A DNA stretch of 64,000 nt from Streptococcus mitis (GCF_901542415.1 NZ_CABEHV010000004.1:1657501-1721500), one strand, 5' to 3'; shown: positions 1-9,190, numbered from the stretch's first letter. A program made the numbers and translations. Notes: generated by a model not told the origin, from the letters alone.

Positions 1-1
1 T

Positions 2-109
2 TTAGGAAATGCCAACAGCCGAGACCACGGTGGAGATGAGAACGTGCGAATCGCCGATTATTACACCCATATTGAATTAGTAGAGGAGCTGATTAGAAGC
101 TATGAGTAG
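2..109 (+). CDS. M20-family metallopeptidase, C-terminal end only
   Basis: The open frame runs in from outside the window and ends at TAG 107-109. The last 35 residues, including [20 protein letters not shown], look like the tail of an M20 peptidase (succinyl-diaminopimelate desuccinylase or carboxypeptidase type), with the C-terminal His/Glu-rich segment seen near the metal site in that family. Its stop overlaps the metN start by 8 bases, so the two are probably translationally coupled. In streptococci an M20 peptidase commonly sits between metQ and metN. The substrate cannot be told from this fragment. Confidence 0.75.
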   Translation, partial: LGNANSRDHGGDENVRIADYYTHIELVEELIRSYE

Positions 110-1163
110 AAATATTATCAAGTTAGATCAGATCGATGTGACTTTTCACCAAAAGAAGAGAACCATCACAGCGGTCAAGGATGTGACCATTCACATCCAA
201 GAAGGGGATATCTACGGAATCGTTGGATATTCTGGAGCAGGGAAATCAACCCTTGTACGGGTGATTAATCTCTTGCAAAAACCATCTGCAGGCAAAATTA
301 CCATTGACGATGATGTGATTTTTGATGGTAAGGTGACCTTGACGGCAGAGCAGTTGCGTCGTAAACGTCAGGATATCGGAATGATTTTCCAGCATTTTAA
401 CCTGATGAGTCAAAAGACAGCAGAGGAGAATGTAGCCTTTGCACTTAAACATTCTGGACTCAGCAAGGAAGAAAAGAAGGCTAAAGTAGCCAAGTTGTTG
501 GACTTGGTTGGCTTGGCAGACCGTGCTGAAAACTACCCTTCACAATTATCTGGAGGGCAAAAACAGCGTGTGGCCATTGCGCGTGCCTTGGCAAATGATC
601 CAAAAATCTTGATTTCAGACGAGTCAACTTCTGCCCTTGACCCTAAGACAACCAAGCAGATTTTGGCCTTATTGCAAGATTTGAACCAAAAATTAGGCTT
701 GACAGTTGTCTTGATTACACATGAAATGCAGATTGTCAAAGACATCGCCAATCGTGTGGCAGTTATGCAGGATGGGCATTTGATTGAAGAGGGCAGTGTC
801 CTTGAAATCTTCTCAGACCCTAAACAACCCTTGACTCAAGACTTTATCTCAACAGCCACAGGTATTGATGAAGCCATGGTCAAAATCGAGAAGCAAGAAA
901 TCGTGCAACACCTGTCTGAAAACAGCCTTTTGGTGCAGCTCAAGTATGCAGGGGCTTCAACAGACGAACCACTTTTGAATGAATTGTACAAGCGTTACCA
1001 AGTAACGGCTAATATCCTCTATGGGAATATCGAAATCCTCGATGGCACTCCTGTTGGAGAATTAGTTGTGGTCTTGTCAGGTGAAAAAGCAGCGCTAGCA
1101 GGCGCCCAAGAAGCCATTCGTCAAGCAGGCGTACAACTAAAAGTATTGAAGGGAGGACAGTAA
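102..1163 (+). CDS. metN: Methionine ABC transporter ATP-binding protein MetN
   Basis: This is the cytoplasmic ATPase of the MetNIQ importer for D/L-methionine. The 353-residue protein has Walker A GYSGAGKS (residues 42-49), a Q-loop in IFQHFNLM, signature LSGGQKQR, Walker [13 protein letters not shown] and the H-loop in ITHEM. Residues from about 270 to the end form the regulatory NIL domain typical of MetN, which binds methionine and inhibits transport in characterised homologues. It starts inside the end of the M20 peptidase gene and is followed after 1 bp by the permease, so the three form one operon. The substrate-binding lipoprotein MetQ lies outside the window. Confidence 0.95.
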   Translation: MSRNIIKLDQIDVTFHQKKRTITAVKDVTIHIQEGDIYGIVGYSGAGKSTLVRVINLLQKPSAGKITIDDDVIFDGKVTLTAEQLRRKRQDIGMIFQHFNLMSQKTAEENVAFALKHSGLSKEEKKAKVAKLLDLVGLADRAENYPSQLSGGQKQRVAIARALANDPKILISDESTSALDPKTTKQILALLQDLNQKLGLTVVLITHEMQIVKDIANRVAVMQDGHLIEEGSVLEIFSDPKQPLTQDFISTATGIDEAMVKIEKQEIVQHLSENSLLVQLKYAGASTDEPLLNELYKRYQVTANILYGNIEILDGTPVGELVVVLSGEKAALAGAQEAIRQAGVQLKVLKGGQ

Positions 1164-1164
1164 G

Positions 1165-1857
1165 ATGGAATCATTGATTCAAATCTATTTGCCAAATGTC
1201 TATAAAATGGGCTGGGCTGGTCAGGCAGGCTGGGGAACAGCCATCTATCTAACCCTTTATATGACAGTTCTTTCCTTCATCATCGGAGGGTTCTTGGGGC
1301 TAGTGGCAGGTCTTTTCCTTGTCTTGACAGCGCCGGGTGGTGTTTTGGAAAATAAAGTTGTTTTTTGGATTTTGGATAAGATTACCTCTATTTTCCGTGC
1401 GGTACCATTTATCATTCTCTTGGCAGTCTTGTCACCCTTCTCTCATCTAATCGTAGGAACAAGTATTGGTCCAAATGCGGCTATTGTACCCCTATCTTTT
1501 GCAGTCTTTGCCTTCTTTGCCCGTCAAGTACAGGTGGTATTGGCTGAGCTAGATGGTGGTGTCATTGAGGCGGCTCAAGCTAGCGGAGCGACATTCTGGG
1601 ATATCGTAGGTGTTTACCTATCAGAAGGCCTTCCAGATTTGATCCGTGTGACGACTGTAACCTTGATTTCACTAGTCGGTGAAACAGCTATGGCCGGTGC
1701 GGTTGGAGCTGGTGGTATCGGTAACGTAGCCATCGCTTATGGATTTAACCGCTACAATCACGATGTGACCATTTTGGCAACCATCATTATCATTTTGATT
1801 ATCTTTACAATCCAATTCTTGGGAGACTTCTTGACCAAGAAATTGAGCCATAAATAA
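1165..1857 (+). CDS. metI: Methionine ABC transporter permease MetI (MetP)
   Basis: This is the membrane subunit of the methionine importer. The 230-residue protein has about five hydrophobic helices. It carries the EAA coupling-loop motif around EAAQASGATFWDIVG, which contacts MetN. It begins 1 bp after metN with the ribosome-binding site GGGAGGA inside the end of metN. The operon ends at an intrinsic terminator at 1916-1941. Confidence 0.94.
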   Translation: MESLIQIYLPNVYKMGWAGQAGWGTAIYLTLYMTVLSFIIGGFLGLVAGLFLVLTAPGGVLENKVVFWILDKITSIFRAVPFIILLAVLSPFSHLIVGTSIGPNAAIVPLSFAVFAFFARQVQVVLAELDGGVIEAAQASGATFWDIVGVYLSEGLPDLIRVTTVTLISLVGETAMAGAVGAGGIGNVAIAYGFNRYNHDVTILATIIIILIIFTIQFLGDFLTKKLSHK

Positions 1858-1861
1858 AAAG

Positions 1862-1911
1862 GGCTCCATAAGATCTATAGGGGATTTACCCACTACAAAT
1901 ATTATAGAGCC
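1862..1911. repeat. Imperfect 50-bp inverted repeat, possible ISL3-type end remnant
   Basis: GGCTCCATAA at the left pairs with TTATAGAGCC at the right, 9 of 10 bases. The interior (GGGGATTTACCCAC) resembles ends I recall from streptococcal ISL3-family elements, but no transposase is present. It lies between the metI stop and the terminator, so it could also be part of the transcript end structure. The family assignment is from memory. Confidence 0.35.
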
Positions 1912-1915
1912 AAAT

Positions 1916-1941
1916 AAAAAAGAGCCGTGTGGCTCTTTTTT
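1916..1941 (+). terminator. Intrinsic terminator of the met operon
   Basis: AAAAAGAGCC, loop GTGT, then GGCTCTTTTTT. The perfect stem and T-run lie 58 bp after metI. It is symmetrical enough to end the convergent gene at 1947-2516 as well. Confidence 0.9.
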
Positions 1942-1946
1942 AGTAA

Positions 1947-2516
1947 TCAGATTTTCTGTGCAAATTTTTTACTCAAGGCTTGTCCAATCAAGGCACCCAA
2001 TAGGGCTCCGATGACTACACTTGCAACAAATAGAAGGATGGTTCCAGGATTTGGCGCAACCATGATACGGTCGATATACTCTTGTGATTTTCCTCTTGCT
2101 AGAAGGGTTGCCATATAGGCTTTGGGAGCAATCCACATAAGTAAGATTGGACCAGTTGTGTTAAAGGCAAAGAGAATGAAAGAAAAGAAGTTCTTTGTTT
2201 GGTCCTTGTATTTTCCGAGGCTAGCTACTCCATCTGCTAGGAGACCACAGATAATTCCAGGAAGGAAGGCACCAGCACCGTGTTTAGTTCCCAAGAAAAA
2301 GAGGGCGATGACAAGGCCGATAGTGGTAATGGCTCCAAAGCGCGGAACTTTTGCGACCAGAATCATATAGACGCTACCGCCGACAAGGGCAGTAAAAGCA
2401 GGCGCATAAAACATGTTTCCAGTTTGGTCAAAGAGATTGCCCAAAAGGACACCAATCCCCATGCAGAGGAAGTAAAGAACTGCAAAAAGCAGTGTAGTTA
2501 AGATAGATTTCTTCAT
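1947..2516 (-). CDS. MptD-like ECF transporter S component
   Basis: This 189-residue, very hydrophobic protein has about five or six membrane segments. It resembles the Trep_Strep/MptD family of substrate-binding S components of energy-coupling-factor vitamin or metabolite transporters. Such proteins capture the substrate and associate with a shared EcfT-EcfA module encoded elsewhere. The start chosen is the ATG at 2514-2516 (MKKSILTT), with AGGAG about 8 bases upstream; an in-frame ATG six codons earlier lacks a good site. It stands alone and converges on the met operon. The substrate is unknown. Confidence 0.75.
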   Translation of the reverse strand: MKKSILTTLLFAVLYFLCMGIGVLLGNLFDQTGNMFYAPAFTALVGGSVYMILVAKVPRFGAITTIGLVIALFFLGTKHGAGAFLPGIICGLLADGVASLGKYKDQTKNFFSFILFAFNTTGPILLMWIAPKAYMATLLARGKSQEYIDRIMVAPNPGTILLFVASVVIGALLGALIGQALSKKFAQKI

Positions 2517-2594
2517 GAATTGTCTCCTGATCATTTTTTCATAATTCTCATTGTATCACGGTTTGATGGGATTGTAAATGGGCACTAGAATTTT

Positions 2595-2621
2595 TTGAAA
2601 ACGCTTGAAATATGATATAAT
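2595..2621 (+). promoter_or_regulatory. Promoter with cre-like site before the YesL/two-component operon
   Basis: TTGAAAACGCTTGAA (2595-2609) matches the CcpA cre consensus (WTGNAANCGNWNNCW) at all but one defined position. It overlaps the place of a -35 box upstream of the -10 TATAAT (2616-2621). This suggests carbon catabolite control of the genes from 2651 on. The site is inferred from consensus only. Confidence 0.45.
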
Positions 2622-2650
2622 AGTTTCATAGTTATTTTTAGGAGGATATC

Positions 2651-3265
2651 ATGGGGAGATTTTTAGACTTTGTCTTTAATCGTTTCTTTCTAGGGATGAT
2701 TGCGACAGCCTTCTTTTGGTTATTAACCTTGGTGGGAGGGATTATCCTTGGTCTAGCGCCGGCTAGTGCCACCTTGATGAGCTTGTATGCAGAACATGGT
2801 TATAGCTTTCGGGAATACAGTTTGAAGGAGGCGTGGTCTCTCTATAAGCAAAATTTCGTCTCAAGCAACCTGATTTTCTATAGCTTTTTAGGGGTGGATC
2901 TAGTTTTGGTCTATGGCCTGTATCTCTTGGTGCAATTGCCTCATCAGACTATTATTCATTTGATTGCGACCTTTTTGAATGTCCTAGTAGTTGCCCTGAT
3001 CTTTTTGGCTTATACAGTCTCTTTGAAATTACAAGTTTATTTTGATTTGTCCTATCGAAATAGTCTCAAACTATCCTTGATTGGCATCTTTATGAGCTTA
3101 GCGCCTGTGGCCAAGGTTCTCCTTGGGACAGTGCTACTTGTGGCAATTGGTTACTATATGCCTGCCCTACTTTTCTTTGTAGGAATTGGGATGTGGCATT
3201 TCTTTATCAGTGATATGTTGGAACCGGTCTATGAAAGTATCCATGAAAAATTGGCGACAAAATAG
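2651..3265 (+). CDS. YesL-like DUF624 membrane protein
   Basis: This 204-residue protein has about five predicted transmembrane helices and the N-terminal FxxFxxxF...LAPASATLM pattern of the DUF624/YesL family. Family members are usually encoded beside YesM/YesN-type two-component systems and sugar or glycan uptake genes. Here it is directly followed by, and overlaps, a sensor kinase gene, so it probably works with that system. A strong AGGAGG ribosome-binding site precedes the ATG. The molecular function of the family is not established. Confidence 0.75.
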   Translation: MGRFLDFVFNRFFLGMIATAFFWLLTLVGGIILGLAPASATLMSLYAEHGYSFREYSLKEAWSLYKQNFVSSNLIFYSFLGVDLVLVYGLYLLVQLPHQTIIHLIATFLNVLVVALIFLAYTVSLKLQVYFDLSYRNSLKLSLIGIFMSLAPVAKVLLGTVLLVAIGYYMPALLFFVGIGMWHFFISDMLEPVYESIHEKLATK

Positions 3266-4913
3266 AATGAAGCAGTTTTGGCTACATACGCTTCTAAGAA
3301 CCTACAGTTCAGTTATGATGATTATTATTGCGAGTTTTGCAATCTTACTCTCTTACGCTGACTGGGATTCACGGGAAAAGGAAGCTCAAAGAGTAGCCCA
3401 GCGTGTAACCACTCGAACAGTCGATGAGGTGGAGTATTATTATCGGGAATCAGCCCAACTGGCGCAAGATTTAGTAGCCAATCAAGAACGGATACAAGGG
3501 ATTTATAAGTACTTTAGCTTGTCAACTTCTGAGTATTTTTATTGGCTATTGGAGCATCAAGCAGCTTCGTCAACTTCTATTTCTCTGTATGAAAACATTG
3601 ATGATCTTTATGTCCAAAATGACTCTATAACGGGTGTTGCAATCGTCTTGCAGGATTTTAAAGAAGTTTATGTTTCAACAAGGGATAAAAGAAGTGGTCA
3701 TATCTTGCCTGCTGAGGCCTTTAAACCAGAGGCCAATAGTTTTGGCATTCCAGTTCTGGACCCAGCAACGGATCAATCTATAGGAGTGATTTACATCTCC
3801 TTGGATCCAGAAGTCTTATATCATGCCATTGACAATACCCGAGGTCATATCCCGATGGCTGTGACTGTGACATCACCATTTGATACGGAGATTTTTCATA
3901 TTGGTGAGAGGGTCAATAGGGAACATGAGAACTGGTTTGTCGGTTTTACCTCTCATGGATATCAGGTTCAGGTGGCAGTTCCTAAAAACTTTGTTTTACA
4001 AGGAACAGTGGCTAGCTCTGCTTTGATTGTGGGCTTGAGCCTTCTCTTTATTGTCATTCTCTATCTGACTTTGAGGAAGACTTTTGCTAATTATCAAAAG
4101 CAGGTAGTGGACCTGGTGGATTCCATCCAAGCTATTGCCAAAGGACAAGAAGGTCTTCGCATTGATACGCTTGAAAAGGATCAGGAATTGCTCCTAATCG
4201 CGGAGACGACCAATGATATGTTGGATCGCTTAGAAAAGAATATCCATGATATTTATCAGTTAGAGCTTAGTCAAAAAGATGCCAATATGCGGGCCTTGCA
4301 GGCGCAAATCAATCCTCATTTTATGTATAATACGCTGGAGTTCTTGCGCATGTATGCAGTTATGCAAAGTCAAGATGAGTTGGCAGATATCATTTATGAA
4401 TTCAGTAGTCTCTTGCGTAACAATATTTCCGACGAAAGAGAGACCCTTCTCAAACAGGAATTAGAATTTTGTCGTAAATACAGCTATCTCTGCATGGTTC
4501 GCTATCCCAAGTCCATTGCCTATGGTTTCAAGATAGACCCAGAGCTAGAGAATATGAAAATTCCTAAGTTTACCTTGCAACCGCTGGTAGAAAACTATTT
4601 CGCGCATGGTGTTGACCATAGACGGACAGATAATGTGATTAGTATCAAGGCTCTTAAACAGGATGGTTTTGTGGAAATTTTAGTGGTCGATAATGGCCGT
4701 GGTATGTCGGCTGAAAAACTGGCAAATATCCGAGAAAAATTAAGGCAGAGACATTTTGAACACCAAGCCAGTTACAGTGATCAAAAGCAGTCTATCGGGA
4801 TTGTCAATGTACATGAGCGTTTTGTGCTCTATTTTGGGGACCGCTATGCCATTACTATAGAGTCTGCGGAGCAAGCAGGTGTTCAGTATCGTATTACAAT
4901 TCAAGATGAGTAG
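3243..4913 (+). CDS. YesM-family sensor histidine kinase
   Basis: This is a membrane sensor kinase of the LytS/YesM class. A basic N-terminus is followed by one transmembrane helix, an extracellular sensory region of about 230 residues and a second helix. A HAMP-like segment comes next, then the His_kinase motif QINPHFMYNTLEFLR with the phosphoacceptor His near residue 359. The C-terminal ATPase domain contains VVDNGRGMS. The start is uncertain: ATGs at 3231, 3243 and 3267 are all in frame and none has a strong ribosome-binding site; 3243 keeps the basic stretch before the first helix. It overlaps the YesL gene and precedes its response regulator by 11 bp. I take it to correspond to pneumococcal HK07. 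Confidence 0.88.
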   Translation: MKNWRQNRMKQFWLHTLLRTYSSVMMIIIASFAILLSYADWDSREKEAQRVAQRVTTRTVDEVEYYYRESAQLAQDLVANQERIQGIYKYFSLSTSEYFYWLLEHQAASSTSISLYENIDDLYVQNDSITGVAIVLQDFKEVYVSTRDKRSGHILPAEAFKPEANSFGIPVLDPATDQSIGVIYISLDPEVLYHAIDNTRGHIPMAVTVTSPFDTEIFHIGERVNREHENWFVGFTSHGYQVQVAVPKNFVLQGTVASSALIVGLSLLFIVILYLTLRKTFANYQKQVVDLVDSIQAIAKGQEGLRIDTLEKDQELLLIAETTNDMLDRLEKNIHDIYQLELSQKDANMRALQAQINPHFMYNTLEFLRMYAVMQSQDELADIIYEFSSLLRNNISDERETLLKQELEFCRKYSYLCMVRYPKSIAYGFKIDPELENMKIPKFTLQPLVENYFAHGVDHRRTDNVISIKALKQDGFVEILVVDNGRGMSAEKLANIREKLRQRHFEHQASYSDQKQSIGIVNVHERFVLYFGDRYAITIESAEQAGVQYRITIQDE

Positions 4914-4924
4914 AAAGGGAGAAA

Positions 4925-6211
4925 ATGTATAAAGTATTATTAGTAGATGATGAGTACATGGTGACAGAAGGTCTGAAACGTTTGATTCCCTTTGATAAGT
5001 GGGATATGGAGGTCGTCGCAACAGCCAGTCATGCCGATGAAGCCCTAGAATATGTTCAGGAAAATCCTGTCGATGTGGTCATTTCCGATGTCAATATGCC
5101 CGATAAAACAGGGCTTGATATGATTCGGGAGATGAAAGAAATCTTACCAGATGCAGCCTATATCCTACTCTCAGGTTATCAGGAGTTTGATTATGTAAAA
5201 AGAGCAATGAACCTTAGTGTGGTGGACTATTTGGTCAAGCCTGTTGATAAGGTAGAGTTGGGAAATCTGCTGGAGAAGATTGCAGGTCAGCTCGGCGAGA
5301 GAGAAAAGAAAAGTCAGACCCTCAGTCAAGATTTAGACGAGGCTGGATTTGTTAGTTATTTAGGGGATAAGGAGAATTGGTGGATAGGTCTATCCAAGGA
5401 AAAACAAGGCTCCTTCACCATTCCCTACTATGTCTTGGGTCAAGACTGGCAGATTTTCATTTCTGATCAACCCCTAGATGGTTTAGTCGTTACTCCCTTT
5501 GAAGCTCCTTATCAAGAACACTTTGAACGCTGGAAGCTGAATGCTGAGAAAGCCCTCTTTTACGGCTCTGTAAATCTACAACAGTCTGAGAGTCTCTTTA
5601 CCTATTACGAACCGATTTATAGGGTTATCATTCAGGGAAATCTCAATCAAATCGTAGAAGAGTTAAATCTCTTGGAGAAGGTGGTTCTTGAAAATACGCC
5701 GCGTGTTCCGATTACCAAACAGCTTTTTATCCAGTTTGTCATGGATGTCTTCCACTTGTTTGAACACCTCAAAGCTGATGATATGACGGACATTGTCAAA
5801 ACGATTCATGCTATTCAAACCTTCGATGAATTGGTTCCTTATATCAAGGAAACTCTGACCCGATTCTTTGGGCAATATCGAATGAATGAAAATGTGGTTA
5901 GTGTTCTGGAAGTTATTGGGCGTGATTATCAGAGAGAACTTTCTCTCAAGGATATTAGTAAGGATCTTTTTATCAATCCTGTCTATCTGGGGCAGTTGAT
6001 TAAGCGAGAAACCAATTCGACCTTTGCAGAGCTTTTAAACAAACAACGCATTAAGGCTGCCCAACAGCTCTTGCTTTCAACTAGTGACAGTATTGAAGAT
6101 ATTTGTTATGCTGTTGGTTACAGTAATGTTGGATATTTCTATAAAGTGTTCCGAAAATTGTGCGGAAAATCGCCAAAAGCCTACCGAAAACAGGTAGAAA
6201 CGACATTATAA
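4925..6211 (+). CDS. YesN-family response regulator (REC + AraC-type HTH)
   Basis: This is the 428-residue partner of the upstream kinase. The receiver domain covers residues 1 to about 120, with acidic pair DD8-9, phosphoacceptor Asp55 in VVISDVNMPDKTG, and Lys in LVKPVDK. A long middle region of unknown role is followed by a C-terminal AraC/XylS DNA-binding domain (roughly 325-425, ending GKSPKAYRKQ). The start follows GAAAGGGAG. I take it to correspond to pneumococcal RR07. Such regulators usually activate a nearby sugar or glycan uptake operon, but none is present in this window. Confidence 0.9.
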   Translation: MYKVLLVDDEYMVTEGLKRLIPFDKWDMEVVATASHADEALEYVQENPVDVVISDVNMPDKTGLDMIREMKEILPDAAYILLSGYQEFDYVKRAMNLSVVDYLVKPVDKVELGNLLEKIAGQLGEREKKSQTLSQDLDEAGFVSYLGDKENWWIGLSKEKQGSFTIPYYVLGQDWQIFISDQPLDGLVVTPFEAPYQEHFERWKLNAEKALFYGSVNLQQSESLFTYYEPIYRVIIQGNLNQIVEELNLLEKVVLENTPRVPITKQLFIQFVMDVFHLFEHLKADDMTDIVKTIHAIQTFDELVPYIKETLTRFFGQYRMNENVVSVLEVIGRDYQRELSLKDISKDLFINPVYLGQLIKRETNSTFAELLNKQRIKAAQQLLLSTSDSIEDICYAVGYSNVGYFYKVFRKLCGKSPKAYRKQVETTL

Positions 6212-6214
6212 AAT

Positions 6215-6243
6215 TTGTATCCCTTTACAAAAAGTGCTATAAT
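6215..6243 (+). promoter_or_regulatory. Sigma-A promoter for the small membrane protein gene
   Basis: TTGTAT (6215-6220), a 17-bp spacer, then TATAAT (6238-6243). It starts just after the response regulator stop and 29 bp before the next ATG. Confidence 0.65.
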
Positions 6244-6271
6244 ATCAATAATAATATCAGGAGGTTCTATT

Positions 6272-6805
6272 ATGAAAAAGAAACCAATTTATCTATGGGT
6301 CTTGCTAATCTTGTCTGCTCTTATTTCAGCTATGTCTCTGTTTGGAATGTTGAGTCCCTTGCCTAGCAAAGAAGTCCTTCGTGCTAAACAGTCACATGTT
6401 GCAGGACTTAGTGCCCAGCAATTAGAAGACAACATCAATTACACCTATAGAGTAGCAGAATCATCTCATTCTATTTTTAATATGGCCTTGATTGTACTAT
6501 CTGCTATTTTAGTTGTAGTAGCGATTGTCTTCCTTGTTCGTAAGAATTTGCAATATGCAAACTATACTTATGTCGGCTATGTTTTGCTAGCCATTATTGG
6601 TTCGATTTATGGCTATGTTAGTTTACAAGACGCTGTGCAGTTAGTTCACGATGAGACCATGCGTTTAGGGATAAGTGTTATTTCACAAGCCGTTAGCATT
6701 TTCTATATCGTCATCAATGTTCTTTTCTTAGCCCTTGTCTTCTATAAGATGTGGCGTCAACAGAAAGCCTTGGCTGAAGAAGAGGAAACAGAAGAACTTG
6801 CCTAA
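6272..6805 (+). CDS. Hypothetical four-helix membrane protein
   Basis: I do not recognise a functional family for this 177-residue protein. It has an N-terminal transmembrane helix, a soluble stretch of about 45 residues, then three more hydrophobic helices and an acidic tail (EEEETEELA). The start follows AGGAGG. It has its own promoter and terminator, so it is a single-gene unit. Its position after the two-component system is the same as in pneumococcal genomes as I recall them. Confidence 0.8.
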   Translation: MKKKPIYLWVLLILSALISAMSLFGMLSPLPSKEVLRAKQSHVAGLSAQQLEDNINYTYRVAESSHSIFNMALIVLSAILVVVAIVFLVRKNLQYANYTYVGYVLLAIIGSIYGYVSLQDAVQLVHDETMRLGISVISQAVSIFYIVINVLFLALVFYKMWRQQKALAEEEETEELA

Positions 6806-6820
6806 GTATTGACAAAAAAT

Positions 6821-6853
6821 AACTATCAAGTTACAATCTTGGTAGTTCTTTTT
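6821..6853 (+). terminator. Intrinsic terminator after the small membrane protein gene
   Basis: AACTATCAAG pairs with CTTGGTAGTT (one G-T pair), followed by CTTTTT. Confidence 0.8.
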
Positions 6854-6882
6854 CGATTAAAAATAAAATCATGGAGGAAAAT

Positions 6883-7353
6883 ATGAAGACAATTTCTTTA
6901 GTTTATATTAGTTTGAGTGGCAATACTGAGAGTTTTGTGACGCGCTTGAAAGACTATCTCTTGTCCCAGTACGAGGGAATTGAGGTCCAAAAGATTCATA
7001 TCAAGGATTTGGTCAAGGAAGGCCAAGATTTCTATGAAATGGACCATCCCTATGTCGCTTTTTTACCGACCTACCTAGAAGGTGGGAATGGCGTGGATAA
7101 CGGAGATGTCGAGATTTTGACAACACCAGTGGGGGATTTTATAGCCTATGGTGACAATGCTAGTAAGTGTTTTGGTGTGGTTGGTTCAGGAAATCGTAAC
7201 TTTAATAACCAATACTGTCTGACAGCCAAGCAATACAGTCAACGCTTTGGTTTCCCTGTATTAGCCGATTTTGAAATGCGAGGTATGCTGGGAGATATCA
7301 AACGTGTCGCAGCGATTATCGCAGATTTGTATGAGTTGGAAAGGGAGAATTAA
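6883..7353 (+). CDS. NrdI-like flavodoxin
   Basis: This 156-residue protein is flavodoxin-like. The N-terminal [12 protein letters not shown] loop would bind the FMN phosphate, and a later [12 protein letters not shown] segment is typical of NrdI. NrdI proteins supply an oxidant for assembling the dimanganese-tyrosyl cofactor of class Ib ribonucleotide reductase. No nrdE, nrdF or nrdH is adjacent, so a role with distant class Ib genes or a different electron-transfer role is possible. I chose the ATG at 6883 because GGAGG lies just upstream; an in-frame ATG at 6871 precedes that site. Confidence 0.8.
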   Translation: MKTISLVYISLSGNTESFVTRLKDYLLSQYEGIEVQKIHIKDLVKEGQDFYEMDHPYVAFLPTYLEGGNGVDNGDVEILTTPVGDFIAYGDNASKCFGVVGSGNRNFNNQYCLTAKQYSQRFGFPVLADFEMRGMLGDIKRVAAIIADLYELEREN

Positions 7354-7465
7354 TACTCAATGAAAATCAAAGAGCAAACTAGGAAGCTAGTCGCAGGTTG
7401 CTCAAAGCACAGCTTTGAGGTTGCAGATAGAGCTGACGTGGTTTGAAGAGATTTTCGAATAGTAT
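7353..7465 (-). repeat. BOX element (boxA-boxC type)
   Basis: On the plus strand it begins ATACTCAATGAAAATCAAAG and ends with the complement of the boxA end (GATTTTCGAATAGTAT), so the element reads on the minus strand. The core GGTTGCTCAAAGCACAGC is typical of the pneumococcal BOX family, a mobile mini-repeat that forms RNA stem-loops. It starts at the end of the nrdI-like stop codon. Confidence 0.85.
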
Positions 7466-7534
7466 AAAGTTCTTATAAGAGGTGGTTGAAGTTGTTCAAC
7501 TGTTTTTTGAGTATAAACAGTCTTTGAGAACGTA

Positions 7535-7580
7535 AAAAAGCATAAGTTCAGGTCTTAAAAACCTTGTTCTTATGCTTTTT
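7535..7580. terminator. Bidirectional intrinsic terminator between two BOX elements
   Basis: AAAAAGCATAAG (7535-7546) pairs perfectly with CTTATGCTTTTT (7569-7580). It can end the nrdI-like transcript on the plus strand and leftward transcription on the minus strand. Confidence 0.85.
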
Positions 7581-7623
7581 ATCATAGAAATATTTACTGA
7601 ATTTTCTCTTGAAATGAAACCTT

Positions 7624-7728
7624 ATACTCAATGAAAATCAAAGAGCAAACTAGGAAACTAGCCGCAGGCTGTACTTGAGTACGGCAAGGCGACGTTGACG
7701 TGGTTTGAATTTGATTTACGAAGAGTAT
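7624..7728 (-). repeat. Second BOX element
   Basis: It begins ATACTCAATGAAAATCAAAG and contains ACGGCAAGGCGACGTTGACG, the boxA segment used for BOX-PCR typing, ending in GAAGAGTAT. It is in the same orientation as the copy at 7353. The two lie about 160 bp apart and flank a terminator. The 7354-7752 gap holds nothing else I can recognise. Confidence 0.87.
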
Positions 7729-7752
7729 TATCTTCATCTCGCGCTTTGTCGA

Positions 7753-9015
7753 TTATCCTGCTTTTCCGATTGCGAGTGCGTAGATAAAGAAGATGGCGAA
7801 GCCAAAGAGGAAAATCAATCCTGCAATGGCAAGGTGTTTGAGCCAAGAAGGAAGATTTTTGTTTTCACGCGTTACCAAGGCGTAATTTAAAAGAGCAAAG
7901 AAAGGTGTTGTCAGGAAAGAACCAATCATGGCAAAGCGGAGCATGGTTGAAACCTGACCAGCGAAGAATTTGATAATGATGATACCGACGATAGCAGTAA
8001 TGGTCATCCAGATATTCAAAGATTTACGATTATCTTCTTTTTGACTGATTAGCAGTCGGAGAGATTCCTGATTGACACGAGAATAGCCATCGATAACAGT
8101 GATAACTGTTCCAAAGATACAGAGGAAGGCAATAAAGGTAATCAAGTAGCGGGACCATTCGCCAAGAACAGAGGCATACATGCCCACGAATTGAGAGATG
8201 TATTTGGCTGAAGCGGCTTCAACTGCCTGCCCTGTAGGATACTGAATCAGTGCTCCTAGTGCCACAAAGAAGACGGCTAGGATAGCTGTTCCAATATAAC
8301 CAACGTTAAAGTCGAATAGAGCGTCCTCAGTGTTAAAGTTGATGGTCTTTTTCTTTTCAGCAGACCAAAGTGAATTGATAGCTGAAATTTCAATAGGAGC
8401 AGGCATCCATCCTAGGAGGGAGACGATGAAGGGTAGAGCTGCCATTTGCCAAGGTGTTTTCTCGACAAAATTAGAACTGTATTCTGGATGCTTGATTGCC
8501 GCGATGATAACTGCAAGAACAGTTGCAATGGTCAAAGCTGACATGATCCATTTTGCCATGCCGTCTAAGAGTTTGTAGCCTCCAAAGAGTAGCATAGCCC
8601 AAATGATGGCAACGAGAATGAGGGACCATTGAGTGATGCTAAGACCGATCATTGGAAAGGCGCTAGCGATGATAGCTGAGCACAGAATGGCGACACCAGC
8701 TGTGTTGACCATAGCAGAAAAGACATTTAGGATAAAGAAAATCCAGAGATAGAGTTTCCCTTTTTCGGCATAACCTTCAACCAAAGTCTTTCCAGTATCA
8801 GCTGTGTATTCAGCACCAAAACGGAAAAATGGATATTTAAAGACATTGGCTAAGATGACCAAGAGAAGTAGAGACCAACCGTAAGAACCACCAGCTTGAG
8901 TGGAAGATACAATGTGAGAACCGCCAACAGCGGCAGAAGCCATTAGGATTCCAGGTCCCATTGCTTTTAGTTTACTTGTCCAGGTTGATTGATTTAACGA
9001 AATAGCTTGCGACAT
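7753..9015 (-). CDS. NRAMP-like metal ion/solute transporter
   Basis: This 420-residue polytopic protein has about eleven hydrophobic helices and belongs to the NRAMP superfamily. The helix-1 region MGPGILMASAAVGGSHI corresponds to the metal-binding loop. Canonical MntH proteins have a DPGN motif there, and this one does not, so manganese/iron transport is uncertain. It starts after AAGGAG on the minus strand and is monocistronic. Its 3' end faces two BOX elements. Confidence 0.75.
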   Translation of the reverse strand: MSQAISLNQSTWTSKLKAMGPGILMASAAVGGSHIVSSTQAGGSYGWSLLLLVILANVFKYPFFRFGAEYTADTGKTLVEGYAEKGKLYLWIFFILNVFSAMVNTAGVAILCSAIIASAFPMIGLSITQWSLILVAIIWAMLLFGGYKLLDGMAKWIMSALTIATVLAVIIAAIKHPEYSSNFVEKTPWQMAALPFIVSLLGWMPAPIEISAINSLWSAEKKKTINFNTEDALFDFNVGYIGTAILAVFFVALGALIQYPTGQAVEAASAKYISQFVGMYASVLGEWSRYLITFIAFLCIFGTVITVIDGYSRVNQESLRLLISQKEDNRKSLNIWMTITAIVGIIIIKFFAGQVSTMLRFAMIGSFLTTPFFALLNYALVTRENKNLPSWLKHLAIAGLIFLFGFAIFFIYALAIGKAG

Positions 9016-9190
9016 GATAAGTACTCCTTTTTGAATTTTCAGAATAATCTGGATATGTAATCTATATTTTACAAAAAACTTTGGGAAAATGCAAGAATAT
9101 TTTGAAAAAAGATAGAAAATTACAGAAAATTTACAAAGAAGATCTGAAAATAACCGCTATGATAGAAAGGTGCAGCAGGATAAAGAAAAA

